From Candidatus Accumulibacter meliphilus (GTDB taxonomy: Bacteria > Pseudomonadota > Gammaproteobacteria > Burkholderiales > Rhodocyclaceae), in contig QPGA01000001.1 of NCBI GenBank assembly GCA_003332265.1, forward strand, positions 141,358 through 205,357: 64,000 nt of DNA. Reading direction: 5' to 3'. The notes under the pieces are model-generated. The model did no database searches, had not been told where the DNA came from, and worked only from the letters and a program-made list of their open reading frames with translations. Both the position numbers and the translations under genes were made by a program. Within the stretch, counting starts at the first letter, position 1. Every line of letters begins with the position of its first letter. This document shows positions 29,588 through 39,000 of the stretch, piece by piece.

Positions 29588-30157
29588 ATGATGAGCGGAT
29601 TGGCCCGACCTTGGGCGACGATTTCCTGGCGTCGGATCGGTGCCACCGGCGGTGGCGTGGGTGGCGTGGGTGGAGTGGGTGGAGTGGGTCGGGGCGATGG
29701 TTTCTCGCTGATCGAACTGCTGATCACCCTGGCCATTGTTGCCGTGCTGGCAGGGGTCGTCGTGCCGGTGGCGCAGACTGCCGTTCAGCGCGCCAAGGAG
29801 CAGGAGCTCAGACTCGCCCTGCGTGAACTGCGCAATGCCATCGATCAGTACAAGAAGGCCGGTGACGAAGGTCGCATCAGGACGGCGGTGAGCGACAGCG
29901 GTTATCCGGCGAATCTGCAGGTTTTGCTCGAAGGAGAAGTGGATCTGCGCGACCCCAGGCAGCGGAAAATCTACTTCCTGCGGCGGATTCCCCGCGATCC
30001 GTTGCATCCGGATAGCCGGGCGCAGCCAGCCGATACCTGGGCCAAACGCGCTTACACCAGCGAACCCGATAACCCGAGCGAGGGCGACGACGTGTACGAC
30101 GTGTACTCCAGATCAAAAGGCGTCGGTTTGAACGGCGTGCCTTACCGGCAATGGTGA
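29588..30157 (+). CDS. pseudopilin with Gly-Val repeat leader
   Basis: 189 residues. The prepilin site is [28 protein letters not shown] with Glu at mature position 5. The leader before it is odd: about 37 residues ending in a Gly-Gly-Val repeat encoded by a 9-bp tandem repeat. The mature part has a minor-pseudopilin look ([27 protein letters not shown]). Double ATG at 29588/29591, just after the secretin stop. Overlaps the next pseudopilin by 7 bases. Confidence 0.85.
   Translation: MMSGLARPWATISWRRIGATGGGVGGVGGVGGVGRGDGFSLIELLITLAIVAVLAGVVVPVAQTAVQRAKEQELRLALRELRNAIDQYKKAGDEGRIRTAVSDSGYPANLQVLLEGEVDLRDPRQRKIYFLRRIPRDPLHPDSRAQPADTWAKRAYTSEPDNPSEGDDVYDVYSRSKGVGLNGVPYRQW
29651..29689 (+). repeat. 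9-bp tandem repeat in a pseudopilin leader
   Basis: Four units of GTGGCGTGG / GTGGAGTGG, coding Gly-Gly-Val in the leader peptide just before the prepilin cleavage site. In frame. Confidence 0.8.
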
Positions 30158-30549
30158 AGCGCGCCAGGCCTCGCCTGCGCGGGCAGGGTTTTACGCTGAT
30201 CGAGCTGCTGGTCGTGCTGTCGATCATCGCCCTGCTGCTCACTTTGGCCGTGCCGAGATACTTCAACAGCATCGATGTCTCGAAAGAGGCGGTGCTGCGC
30301 GAGAATCTGCATCTGGTGCGCGAGACGATCGACAGGTTCTACGCTGACAAGGGGCGCTATCCCGAAAGCCTCGACGAGCTGGTCAGCGAAAAATATCTGC
30401 GCTCGCTGCCCTACGATCCGATTACCGGTAGTTCGACTACCTGGCTGCTGATTGCGCCCGATTCGGCTGGCGTCGGAGGCACTGTCTATGACCTCAAGAG
30501 CGGCGCCGACGGTGCCACCCGCGACGGCCAGCCGTTTACCGAGCTGTAG
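30151..30549 (+). CDS. pseudopilin (GspG/GspH-like)
   Basis: 132 residues with a short basic leader and the classical prepilin site [28 protein letters not shown], Glu at mature position 5. The C-terminal half ([52 protein letters not shown]) is GspG-like, so this operon has two GspG-type pseudopilins. Start ATG 30151 overlaps the previous gene. Confidence 0.9.
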   Translation: MVKRARPRLRGQGFTLIELLVVLSIIALLLTLAVPRYFNSIDVSKEAVLRENLHLVRETIDRFYADKGRYPESLDELVSEKYLRSLPYDPITGSSTTWLLIAPDSAGVGGTVYDLKSGADGATRDGQPFTEL

Positions 30550-30551
30550 CC

Positions 30552-31172
30552 ATGCGCGGCGATCGCTTTTGTCGCGCTTGCACCGGCCGCTGCGAGGCCG
30601 GCTTTACTTACCTCGGGCTGCTGATTCTGGTCGCCATCCTGGCGCTGGCGACGAGCGCTACCTTGACTCTCGGCAGCATCGTGCAGCGGCGTGAGGCCGA
30701 GCAGCGGCTGCTCGAAGTGGGAGCTGCGTACCGGCAGGCGATTGCCAGTTATCTGAACAGCAGCCCGGCTGGTGACCGCCGCTACCCGGGCGCCCTCGCC
30801 GAACTGCTCAAGGACCCGCGCTATCCAGGCGTGCGCCGGCACTTGCGGCAACTCTATCCGGACCCGATCACTGGCAAGAACGAATGGGGCCTGGTCGGCG
30901 CGCCGGGCGGCGGAATCATGGGCGTACACAGTCTCTCGAACGCGAAACCGATCAAGATCGCCGAGTTCGAGCTGGAGAACGAGTCTTTCGAAGAGGCTGT
31001 GCACTATTCGCAATGGGTGTTTATCGCCGGGCCGACGAGCCGAGGGAGCAGTGCGATCGGCGCTCTGGAAGGCGTGCCACCGGCCGCAGCCATGTTCGCT
31101 CCGCAGAATGCTGCCCCTGCCGCCGCACAACCGCCTCAGTCGATCCTTTTGCCGAACGTGCCAGGGCGCTGA
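30552..31172 (+). CDS. pseudopilin lacking Glu5
   Basis: 206 residues. Prepilin-like site EAG/FTYLGLLILVAILALATSATLTLG; mature position 5 is Gly instead of the near-invariant Glu. Loss of Glu5 is known for tip pseudopilins that start the fibre, so this is probably the tip or an initiation subunit. Later sequence has RYPGALAELLKDPRYPGVRRHLRQLYPDPITG and a Pro/Ala/Gln-rich end. Two bases separate it from the preceding stop. Last gene of the operon that begins at 20350. Confidence 0.85.
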   Translation: MRGDRFCRACTGRCEAGFTYLGLLILVAILALATSATLTLGSIVQRREAEQRLLEVGAAYRQAIASYLNSSPAGDRRYPGALAELLKDPRYPGVRRHLRQLYPDPITGKNEWGLVGAPGGGIMGVHSLSNAKPIKIAEFELENESFEEAVHYSQWVFIAGPTSRGSSAIGALEGVPPAAAMFAPQNAAPAAAQPPQSILLPNVPGR

Positions 31173-31266
31173 TCGCAGGCTTGCGCAGAGCTTGAGATCG
31201 TCATCGCGTCGCCGGCCATGCGGGCTTTGGCAGCAGGCGCTGGCTTTGGTCAGCGGGTCGGAAAGC

Positions 31267-31297
31267 TTGATCGGCGTGCCGTTGGCGCGCCTATAAT
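31267..31297 (+). promoter_or_regulatory. possible sigma-70 promoter of the GAF gene
   Basis: TTGATC (31267-31272) and a perfect TATAAT (31292-31297), spaced 19 bp, 32 bp before the ATG at 31329. Confidence 0.5.
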
Positions 31298-31328
31298 CCA
31301 GGCAGCGGACCATTTGCAGGGGAAGGCC

Positions 31329-32102
31329 ATGGGTGACAGAGAAAATTCGTTGATCAAGCTGCAGGATCTCGCCAGCTTCCTGGACGAAGGCAGCTTCGAC
31401 GACAACATGCAGCAACTCGCAGCCATTGCGGCACGAGTGCTCAACGCCGAGAACTGTTCGCTGATGTTGCTGACCGAGAGCGAAGACGAGGCGGCTGGAG
31501 TCGATGACATGTGTCTGCGTGTCTGTGGCAGCTGCGGCCTGCTGCCAGCCGCGGCATACAAGGAAAACACTCGCACCGGCGAAGGCATTGCCGGGCGAGT
31601 GCTTGCCACGGGTAAAGCCTTGCTGATCGAGGACATCGAAAGGTCCGAGTTTGCGCAGTGGGCGCGGCGTGCCAATGATCCCCGCAAGAGCCTGCTTTCC
31701 TCGCCGATTGCCATCAATGGCAAAACCATCGGCGTGATCAACATCAGCGGACATCGGCAGGCGCGCAGCTTCACCAAGAACGACCTGAGTCTGCTCGAGG
31801 TCGTCGCGCTATTCGTTGGCAAAGCCATTCAGGTGGTGCAACTGCAGAACATCCTGAGGTCGCGCTTTACGCAAATGGCGCTGATGCAGTTCGCTGAAAA
31901 AGACATTGGCGGCGCGCTGGAGTGCGCTGTGGCCAACCCCGACCAGGTGGCCAGGATCCTCGCCAAGTCGTTCTACAAGGAAATGACTCGTGCCGGTTTC
32001 GGCTCAAGCCAGATCATCAACGCGGCTTCGGAGATCGTTGGCCAACTGAGTGGCAGTCTGAGCCGGCACAGCAAGCGGATCGAGCACAAGACAGCCGGTT
32101 AG
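31329..32102 (+). CDS. GAF-domain sensory protein
   Basis: 257 residues from the ATG at 31329 (GGGGAAGG upstream; the frame is open further back but without a site). A GAF domain spans about residues 15-165 with the pattern AENCSLMLL, GEGIAGRVLATGKALLIEDIE, SLLSSPIAINGKTIGVINIS, FTKNDLSLLEVVALFVGKAIQVVQL. The remaining 90 residues are helical with no recognisable output domain. Cytoplasmic. The ligand is unknown. It stands alone after the secretion operon. Confidence 0.85.
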   Translation: MGDRENSLIKLQDLASFLDEGSFDDNMQQLAAIAARVLNAENCSLMLLTESEDEAAGVDDMCLRVCGSCGLLPAAAYKENTRTGEGIAGRVLATGKALLIEDIERSEFAQWARRANDPRKSLLSSPIAINGKTIGVINISGHRQARSFTKNDLSLLEVVALFVGKAIQVVQLQNILRSRFTQMALMQFAEKDIGGALECAVANPDQVARILAKSFYKEMTRAGFGSSQIINAASEIVGQLSGSLSRHSKRIEHKTAG

Positions 32103-32304
32103 GCCGAGCCAGAAGCAGCCGCCTGGCGCCCTGGTTGTGCGGGTGGCGAATGAGATGGCAAAAGCCTCGCCAAGATCCTGCGCGTAGCGCCTTCGCTGGC
32201 GCCGAGCACGGCAGCGAAAGCGACGCTGCCCGGGCTCTATCCCTAGCCGGCCGGCTGAGCGATGAGTGGCGGTGGCGCTCCAAATCGTCCGCTCGGAATC
32301 GTCA

Positions 32305-32856
32305 TTAGTCGCCGAATTTCTGGCCGATCAGTGACCAGGCATCGTTAAAACCGCTGCCCACCCCCCAGCCCAGGTTGCGGCCGGTGGCGCGGATGTCGCT
32401 CAGCTCGCTAATGAAGTGCTCACGCTTCGCTTCCGGCAAGGTCATGACGGTCGTCAACGCTTGCTCGAACATGTGCAGCAGCGCGTCGAAATAGTCCTTG
32501 TCAGCGACGCCGATTTCGCTGCTGAAGCCGACGGCGTGGCGGCAGTAGAAGATCATCAGCTCGGCCAGGCCCTCGGCGTCGCCGACGTCTTTCTGGTAGT
32601 CGGCAATCGGTTTCCGGGCGTTGGCCACCGAATAGATCTGGTTGCTGAAGACGTCCGGCCACAGCCAGCGATCGATGATTGCCTTGTACGGTTTGAGGGC
32701 GTCGCCACCGAGTCCGAAGCGGGCGTGCAGGAAGGCCTTGTTGTCCTTGCGCGCGGCGTACAGATCTTCAAGCAGGCCAAGCAGGTCTGCCCGGTCGAAA
32801 TCCTCCAGGGCGGCTTTGACGTCGCTCCATGTGGGGGCTGTTTTCCTGGTCACCAT
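32305..32856 (-). CDS. small cytoplasmic protein, DUF6155-like
   Basis: 183 residues from the ATG at 32856, chosen because AGGAG lies 10 bases upstream. All-helical look, no signal peptide; the start DVKAALEDFDRADLLGLLEDLYAARKDNKAFLHARF is like the DUF6155 family as I remember it, but I am not certain. No catalytic motif seen. Monocistronic. The gap of about 200 bp on each side holds nothing I can identify. Confidence 0.7.
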   Translation of the reverse strand: MVTRKTAPTWSDVKAALEDFDRADLLGLLEDLYAARKDNKAFLHARFGLGGDALKPYKAIIDRWLWPDVFSNQIYSVANARKPIADYQKDVGDAEGLAELMIFYCRHAVGFSSEIGVADKDYFDALLHMFEQALTTVMTLPEAKREHFISELSDIRATGRNLGWGVGSGFNDAWSLIGQKFGD

Positions 32857-33132
32857 TTTCTTGCTCTCCTTTTGTTGGCAGAGGCAGGGGCCTTGCCGCG
32901 GGCTCCTGAATCCTGGCCTCGGACTGACTAATTGTTCCTGCCGGGCGCACGCTGTTCTGATTCGCAACTTGGGCGGCGAGGTGCTGCGCGTGAACTCATA
33001 CTAGACCGTTTTTCGGGATGAATTGCTCACGCGGACGGGTTTTACGTTCCTCACATGTTCGTTCGCGGCGGCAGCGGCGAAGGCGTTCATCGGGATGTCG
33101 ACGGACAAGGCTTTGCTGCGGATGTCGGCGAT

Positions 33133-33570
33133 TCAGTGGCTGGCGTAGACGCTGGTCGAGCCCTTGCGGTCGACCAGCAGGGTGTCGTAGGGGACCGGGC
33201 TGGAGCTTTCCATTCCCGGTGATCCAGCCGGCATCGCCGGCACCGCGAGTCCCAGCGCCTTCGGCTTTTCCTTGAGCAGGCGCTTGATGTCGGCTGCGGG
33301 GACATGGCCTTCGATCAGATAGCCGTCGACCGTCGCCGTGTGGCAAGAGCCCAGGTCTTCCGGCATGCCCAGCTTCTTGCGATTGGCGGGCACGTCGTCC
33401 ACATCGTGCGTACTTACCGCGAAGCCATTGTCGCGCAGATGCTCGACCCAGCCGCCGCAACAGCTACAGGCGGCATTCTTGTAAACCTCCACACGCGGGG
33501 CGCTTTGCGCGAACGCGCCGCCGGCGGCGGAGAGCAGAACAAGGGCGAAGAAGAGGCGAATCAGCGTCAT
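33133..33570 (-). CDS. DUF411 periplasmic metal-binding protein
   Basis: 145 residues. Signal peptide ending GAFAQS, then the DUF411 core VEVYKNAACSCCGGWVEHL with the CSCC cysteines, DLGSCHTATVDGYLIEGHVPAADIKRLL. Proteins of this family occur in copper and heavy-metal resistance loci and are thought to bind metal in the periplasm. The divergent neighbour is a transporter with a His-rich tail, so the two may form a metal-handling pair. That link is inference. Confidence 0.9.
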   Translation of the reverse strand: MTLIRLFFALVLLSAAGGAFAQSAPRVEVYKNAACSCCGGWVEHLRDNGFAVSTHDVDDVPANRKKLGMPEDLGSCHTATVDGYLIEGHVPAADIKRLLKEKPKALGLAVPAMPAGSPGMESSSPVPYDTLLVDRKGSTSVYASH

Positions 33571-33994
33571 GGCAGGATCTCGGTTGGTGGCAGGGAGGGA
33601 CGGACGGACGGAAAGAGAAGGCCGGCAGCGTTGGCGTGCCTTTTGAAGGCTCGACAATTCCCGACCAGCGAGCATTCTGCAAAAGGGAAGCGTACGGCAA
33701 GCTGACAACAAGATTACAGTTTCGTCATTCGCGGGCCCAGACAATTCCTCGCGCTGGCGAAAATTTATTGCTCTGCGCCGTGTGCGGATGCCGGCTGCGC
33801 CGTCGCCTGGGCGGCTTGACCCAGGAGGCTGACGCAAGCGGAGGAATCGGCGTCCACACAGTTCGGTCGGACGGCTGTCAATGCGCTACCATCGCCTTGA
33901 CCGTCGCGACTTTGCGGCGCGATGTAGACGCTGTAAAGCCTGTAAACCTTGTCCGTCATCCCTCGTCTCGCATCCCTCTTGCGTGTGTGCTCCG
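33571..33994. other. divergent intergenic region, 424 bp
   Basis: Between the DUF411 gene (minus) and the transporter (plus). No gene, repeat or known RNA motif recognised. Both promoters should lie here. A paired TGTAAAG-CC-TGTAAAC at about 33934 is the only short duplication noticed. Confidence 0.5.
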
Positions 33995-35041
33995 ATGAAT
34001 CTCTCTGTCGTCTACGCCTTGCTGGCGGCCCTTCTGTTCGGCGCCAGTACCCCGCTGGCCAAGCTACTGCTTGGCGACGTGCCACCGATCCTGCTTGCCG
34101 GTCTGCTCTACCTCGGCAGTGGTATCGGGCTGAGTACGGCGCGGCTGATTCGCGATCGGCGCTGGCAGCCTTCAGGCCTGGCGCCGGCGGAATGGCCCTG
34201 GCTGCTCGGCGCCATGCTCTTCGGTGGCGTGCTCGGACCGGTCGCTCTGCTCTACGGCCTGGTGCATAGCAGCGCTGCGACGGCTTCGCTATTGTTGAAC
34301 CTTGAAGCCGTACTCACGGCACTGCTGGCCTGGGTGGTGTTCAAGGAGAACGCCGACCGACGCATCGTGCTCGGCATGCTGGCCATCGTTGCCGGCGGCG
34401 TGCTGCTCGCCTGGCCGACTGGCGAAGCACGGCAGGACAGTTGGCTCGGCCCGCTGGCGATCAGCGTTGCCTGCCTGTGCTGGGCAATCGACAACAATCT
34501 GACACGCCATGTTTCGGCGTCGGACGCCCTGTTCATTGCCGGCAGCAAGGGGTTGGTCGCCGGTGGCGTCAATACCCTGCTGGCGCTGGCTTTGGGAATG
34601 ACGCTGCCCGGTGTGGCGACGCTGCTGCCGGCCATGACACTTGGCCTGCTCGGCTACGGGGTGAGCCTGGTGATGTTCGTGCTGGCCCTGCGCGGACTCG
34701 GCGCTGCGCGAACCGGCGCCTATTTTTCCACCGCACCTTTCATTGGTGCTGCCGTCGCGCTGCTCCTTCTCGGCGAGTCGGAGTCGACATCGCCGCTATT
34801 CTGGGCTGCCGCCGCCTTGATGGGCATCGGCGTCTGGCTGCATCTCACCGAGCAGCACGGCCATCAGCACACTCACAACGACCTGGAACACGCCCACAGC
34901 CACCGCCACGACGCGCATCACCAGCACCCGCACGATGCCGGCTGGGCCGGCGACGAGCCGCACAATCATCAGCACCGGCATCTGCCGATGACGCACAGCC
35001 ATCACCACTTCCCCGACATCCATCATCGACACGAACATTGA
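33995..35041 (+). CDS. DMT/EamA-type transporter with His-rich C-terminal tail
   Basis: 348 residues with about ten membrane segments in two EamA repeats (first about 1-140, second about 150-285). The last 60 residues are hydrophilic and extremely His-rich (HGHQHTHNDLEHAHSHRHD, HHQHPHD, HNHQHRH, HSHHHFPDIHHRHEH), a pattern typical of zinc, nickel or cobalt handling. That suggests a divalent metal exporter rather than a metabolite carrier. ATG at 33995; the frame upstream is open but has no site and would add a non-membrane leader. Confidence 0.88.
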   Translation: MNLSVVYALLAALLFGASTPLAKLLLGDVPPILLAGLLYLGSGIGLSTARLIRDRRWQPSGLAPAEWPWLLGAMLFGGVLGPVALLYGLVHSSAATASLLLNLEAVLTALLAWVVFKENADRRIVLGMLAIVAGGVLLAWPTGEARQDSWLGPLAISVACLCWAIDNNLTRHVSASDALFIAGSKGLVAGGVNTLLALALGMTLPGVATLLPAMTLGLLGYGVSLVMFVLALRGLGAARTGAYFSTAPFIGAAVALLLLGESESTSPLFWAAAALMGIGVWLHLTEQHGHQHTHNDLEHAHSHRHDAHHQHPHDAGWAGDEPHNHQHRHLPMTHSHHHFPDIHHRHEH

Positions 35042-35133
35042 TCGGGTGGGATTGACCGCGGTCCGCTGCGGGCTGCACCCCCTGGTGTGGTGCTGCATTC
35101 TTGATGAGACTTTCGGAAACATCTCCCACCCAC

Positions 35134-35171
35134 CGTCATTGCGAAGAGGCGCAGCCGACGCGGCAATCCAG
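35134..35171. repeat. REP-like palindromic unit (CGTCATTGCGA family)
   Basis: CGTCATTGCGAAGAGGCGCA then GCCGACGCGGCAATCCAG. This unit, with TTGC...GCAA ends, resembles the dispersed CATTGCGAGG...GCAATCC repeats found in many proteobacterial genomes. Only one copy is seen in the window. Confidence 0.65.
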
Positions 35172-35204
35172 AGCTTTGGTTTTTCGCCTTGTCATCAGGG
35201 GTGC

Positions 35205-35231
35205 CTCTGCCTCGACAGGTCATGACCGTTT
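35205..35231 (+). repeat. terminal fragment of the three-hairpin element
   Basis: CTCTGCCTCGACAGGTCATG continuing ACCGTTT: this matches the last part of copy A (TCTCGACAGGTCATGACCGTT). The two other hairpins are missing, so this is a truncated copy, directly beside the REP-like unit and before the decayed hsdR. Confidence 0.65.
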
Positions 35232-35267
35232 GGCTATTCGGCGAACTATGCTCGCTGCAACAATCAC

Positions 35268-38200
35268 TCAGGCATACGCCCCGGCATTTCTCTCCGGGTA
35301 GCTCTCATAGACATGTTCGAAGACCGCCACGCATTTCTGCTGGTACAGATCTGGGCCATAGGCGCGCGGCAGGCCGCAGTCGAGGGTGTCTTCGATGCTC
35401 AGCTTCAGCTTTAAGCGTGCCGCAGCTTTCTGCCGCCAGTTCAGCACCAACAGCGCTTTCAGCCGCGCCAGCAGTTCGCGCGCAGCTTTCTTCACCTCGC
35501 CCCGTTCCGCGCTCGAGAGTTCCGGCGCCGGCCGCGTCAGGATGTCGAAGATGACCAAATCTTCTTCGCTCATGTGCTCGCGTACGTGCCGTTCCTGCTC
35601 CTCGTTCAGGCTGTTGGACAGCTTCACCAGCTCCGCGAGCAGGTCCTCGATGCCGCGGCTGCCGGCGTTGTAGTTGTCGATCAGTAGCGCGAACTTTTCG
35701 GCGAAGTCGGCACGCGTGCGGTTCAACTGGGTCATCTTTTCCAGTTGAGCGCGGATGGCGGCCTTGAGCACTTCCAGCTCGGTGTTCCTGTGCCTGGATT
35801 CCTTGAAGCGTTGCGCCAGGGCCGCGAAGTTGATCTTCGACAGATCGAGCGCCGGCGGCCCCTGTTCGCGGATTTCGTGGCCGGTGATCGATGCGTCGAG
35901 CAGAGCGTCGATTTTCCCCATCACCTGCGAAATGTCCGGCGGGTCGGGGTTCAGCCTGGCGCGGATGGCGTCGGCCAGTGGTGTCAGGCAGGCGACACGA
36001 CTGGCGATTCCAGCGCCGCAGGATCGGGCTTGACGGCCCGGTAGAGCGTGCTGAGCAGGCGCTCATGGGTCAGGAAATCGCGGCGCAGCGGGTCGGGGGA
36101 AATCAGCGCGTCGATACCGTCCTCGATGCCTGACAGGCGCTCCATGCTGCGGGCAACTGTGGCCTCGATCGCGGCCAGCATCACGCCGTGCGCGGCACAG
36201 AAGGCCGTGGCGTCCGCCACCGCCTGGCGCAGTTCCTCGACCAGTTGCTCCGCTTGTTCTTGACCGCGCCGTTGACCGACCCCTTGCTTTCCTTGCCGGC
36301 CCCGTAGATGGCCAGCGACTTTTCCAGCGAGGCGAAGACGTTGGCGTAATCGACGATGACGCCGCCGTGCTTGCCGGGGAAGACGCGATTGGCGCGGGCG
36401 ATGGTCTGCATCAGCGTGTGGTTGCGCATCGGCTTGTCGAGATAGACCGTCGAGCAGCTTGGCGCGTCGAAGCCGGTCAACCACATGGCACAGACAAAGA
36501 CGAGGCGCAGCGGGTCTTCCGCGTCCTTGAACTTCGCGTCCAGCCCGGGCTGCCCAGTGGCAGACGACAGGTTCATGCGTCGGCGGTACGGCTCGATGTC
36601 GAGGCCCCGCTTTTACATTTGGGCTATTTCGTTCTGCCCCGGCGACACGATCACCCCCATGTCGGTGCTGCTCAGCACCGCCAACCGCTGCTTCAGTTAC
36701 GCCGTACGCAGGTCGCGCCGTGCCTGTGCGGGCGTCATGCCGTATCCGCCTGGATGGGGCTGGTAATGCAGCTCGCCCAGTTCCTGCTCTACGCGCGCCG
36801 TTTCCGCCGCCCAATGCGCCTTCACCTTGTCGTGCATGCGCAGCGCAGTGGCCTTGTCGATGGACACCAGCATCGCCTTGCCGACCGCATTGGCCAGCAT
36901 TCCGCGGCCGAGGAAGTGCCGCACGACGTCCTGCGCCACGGTTTCCAGCCGGTCATCGCGGGTGATCAGATGGTATTGCCGCCCGAGCACCGTCTCCAGC
37001 TTGCCCTCCTGGTCGGCGTCGAGCTCGGCGTCCTCGATCAGGCCGTAGAGGTCTTCGTTCAGGTCGGGATTGACGAGCTGCAATTCCGGCGTGCGGTTCT
37101 CCTAGAACAGCGGCACGGTAGCGCCGTCTTCGATGGACTGCTGGAAGTCGTAGATCGAGACGTAGTCGCCGAAGACTTCCCTGGTGCGCTCCTCGCCGGC
37201 GATCAGCGGCGTGCCGGTGAAGGCCAGGAACATCGCCCTCGGCAGCGCGGCGCGCATGTTCAGCGCCAGGGTGTCATATTGGCTGCGGTGCGCTTCGTCG
37301 GTCAGCACGACGACATCGGAGCGGTCGCAGAGCAGCTCCGGCGTCTGGAACTTGTGCACCAGCGTGAACACGTAACGGTGGTGGCCGCGCAGCAGTTCGC
37401 GCAGCTGGGCGCCGCTGGCGGCATGGCAGGCGTCCCCCTCGATCTCGCTCACGGCGCCGGTGCTCTTGAAGGTCTTGGCGATCTGCTCGTCCAGTTCGAC
37501 GCGGTCGGTGACGACCACGAGAGTCCAGTTACCGGCCAGCTTCCGCAGCACTTTCTCCGCGAAAAACACCCTCGAGAAGCTCTTGCCGCTGCCCTGCGTC
37601 TGCCAGAAGACGCCGCCGCGTCCGTGGCCGAGCTGGCGCGCTGCGAGCATCGCGGCGATGGCGTTATTGACGCCGAGAAACTGGTGATTCTGGCCGAGAA
37701 TCTTGACCAGCCCCGCCTTGTGCTCGGAAAACAGCGTGAAGTTCTCGACCAGATCGAGCAGGCGTTGCGGCGCGCAGGTGCCGCGCAGCATCACGTCCAG
37801 CGACACGCGGCGCGCTTCGTCCTCGCGGGCTATGCGTTTCCACTCCACCCAGCGTCCCCAGTCGGCGGTCAACGAACCGACGCGGCTGTCGGTGCCGTTG
37901 CTGGCGATAAGCAGGGCATTGCTCCAGAACAGCGCCGGGATCTGCTGCTTGTAGTGGGTCAGATTCTCGACGCAGGCGGCGCGCGCCGGCACGCCGGGTT
38001 TCTTGAGCTCGATCACCACCCAGGGCAGGCCATTGACGAAGCCGACCAGATCGGGTCGGCAGGCGTAGAGCGCAGCGGTGACGCTGAACTGGCTGACCAG
38101 CAGGAAGTCGTTGTTCGCCGGGTCTTCCCAGTCCACGACGCGCAGGCGTTCGCTGCATTGGCCACCCCTCCGGCCTCCGTGCTCGCGGTGCTGGTCGGGG

Positions 38201-38306
38201 ACGGATACCGTGATGCCTTCCTTGAGCAGCCGATAGACCTCGCGGTTGGCCGCCTCCAGGCTCATCGCCGAGCGGGCTGGTCTTCGGAGTAGGCTTGGGC
38301 GTTCAT
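35268..38306 (-). pseudogene. hsdR: type I restriction enzyme R subunit, decayed
   Basis: Order on the minus strand: an N-terminal MNAQAYSEDQ (ATG 38304-38306), a break near 38270 where roughly the first 85 expected residues are missing and the phase changes, then NREVYRLLKEGI, Walker A-like WQTQGSGKS, DEAHRSQ and FTGTPL. A TAG at 37102-37104 interrupts PLF/ENRTPELQLVNPDLNED; further in-frame TAA codons lie at 36697-36699 and 36613-36615; a frameshift falls near 36260 (SVNGAVKNK to EQLVEELRQAV) and another near 36008. The C-terminal helical part resumes to 35268. With three stops and at least three phase changes it cannot make a working translocase. Confidence 0.9.
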
Positions 38307-39000
38307 GGCACGCCCAAGCGGGCAATCTCGCGCAGTTTCGCTTTGACCTCCGGCAGACGCTCCTGACTGGCCGCATCGCCCGGCAAGTGGCCGGCCAACG
38401 ACTCCACGAACGAAGGCATCGCCAGCAATGCACCGAGGCGTCCGCCCAGCCAGGCGCGAAGGTCTGCCGAGCATCTGCGGCACTCGTTCAGCAGCGCATC
38501 GCGGCCATCGACCACCGCAATCAGATCGCCCAGAGAAAATCCCCCTGGCCGCGCCCGTCAAAGGCTTCCAGTTTGGTGGCCAGGAACGCTGGCGCCCCAA
38601 TCAATCGGATCCTGCGCCCGCTGGGCAAAACGACCTGCTCCGCCGAGTTCAGCGCCAATGGATACCAGCGATTCGAAAAGCCGAGGATGCTCTCCAGGGA
38701 TGGCATCACATCAACCGCCACCATGCCGACCCGCCAGCGGCAGGTCGGCGCCTCCGGGCGGATATCCTGCACAAAGCCACGCCCGCGCAACGCCTTTTCC
38801 ACGCGGTGGTACTCGGGCAGCGCAACGGCTTGACAGAGCAGGTCGACGTCTTCGGTGGGCCGGATGGCCGGTTGGGCCGGATCGGTAATCAGCAAACCAG
38901 CCACCGCGCCGCCGACGAAAACCATTTCTTCGCGCAGCGCATCGCCGAGTCGCTCGGCGACGACTTCCAGCATGGCGACGTTGGGATCGTTGCTGTTCAT
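38303..39000 (-). pseudogene. nucleotidyltransferase, AbiEii-like, frameshifted
   Basis: The first part (MNSNDPNVAMLEVVAERLG...) has the nucleotidyltransferase signature FVGGAVAGLLI followed by RPTEDVDLL, like AbiEii/AbiGii toxins. After KLEAFDGRGQGDFLW the frame ends at 38521; the continuation (LGDLIAVVDGRDALLNECR...LREIARLGVP) is in another phase down to 38303. A short deletion or single-base loss near 38530 explains it. The intact HTH partner overlaps by ATGA upstream; the end overlaps the hsdR start by ATGA. If it is a programmed or sequencing shift, the protein would be about 230 residues. Confidence 0.8.

Noticed and set aside
27752..30007. 751-residue open frame on the minus strand
   Set aside because: Antisense shadow of the secretin gene, including its tandem repeat read backwards.
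33930..33960. TGTAAAGCCTGTAAACCTTGTCCGTCAT considered as a third PEP box
   Set aside because: Only partial match, no -24/-12 promoter nearby and no PEP-CTERM gene.
35042..35100. Search for a copy of the tRNA-Lys 3' end as attachment site at the far end of the restriction island
   Set aside because: Only a loose GGGTGGGATTGACC-like resemblance; not enough to call an att site.
36367..38292. 641-residue plus-strand open frame
   Set aside because: Antisense shadow of the hsdR remnant; no protein features of its own.
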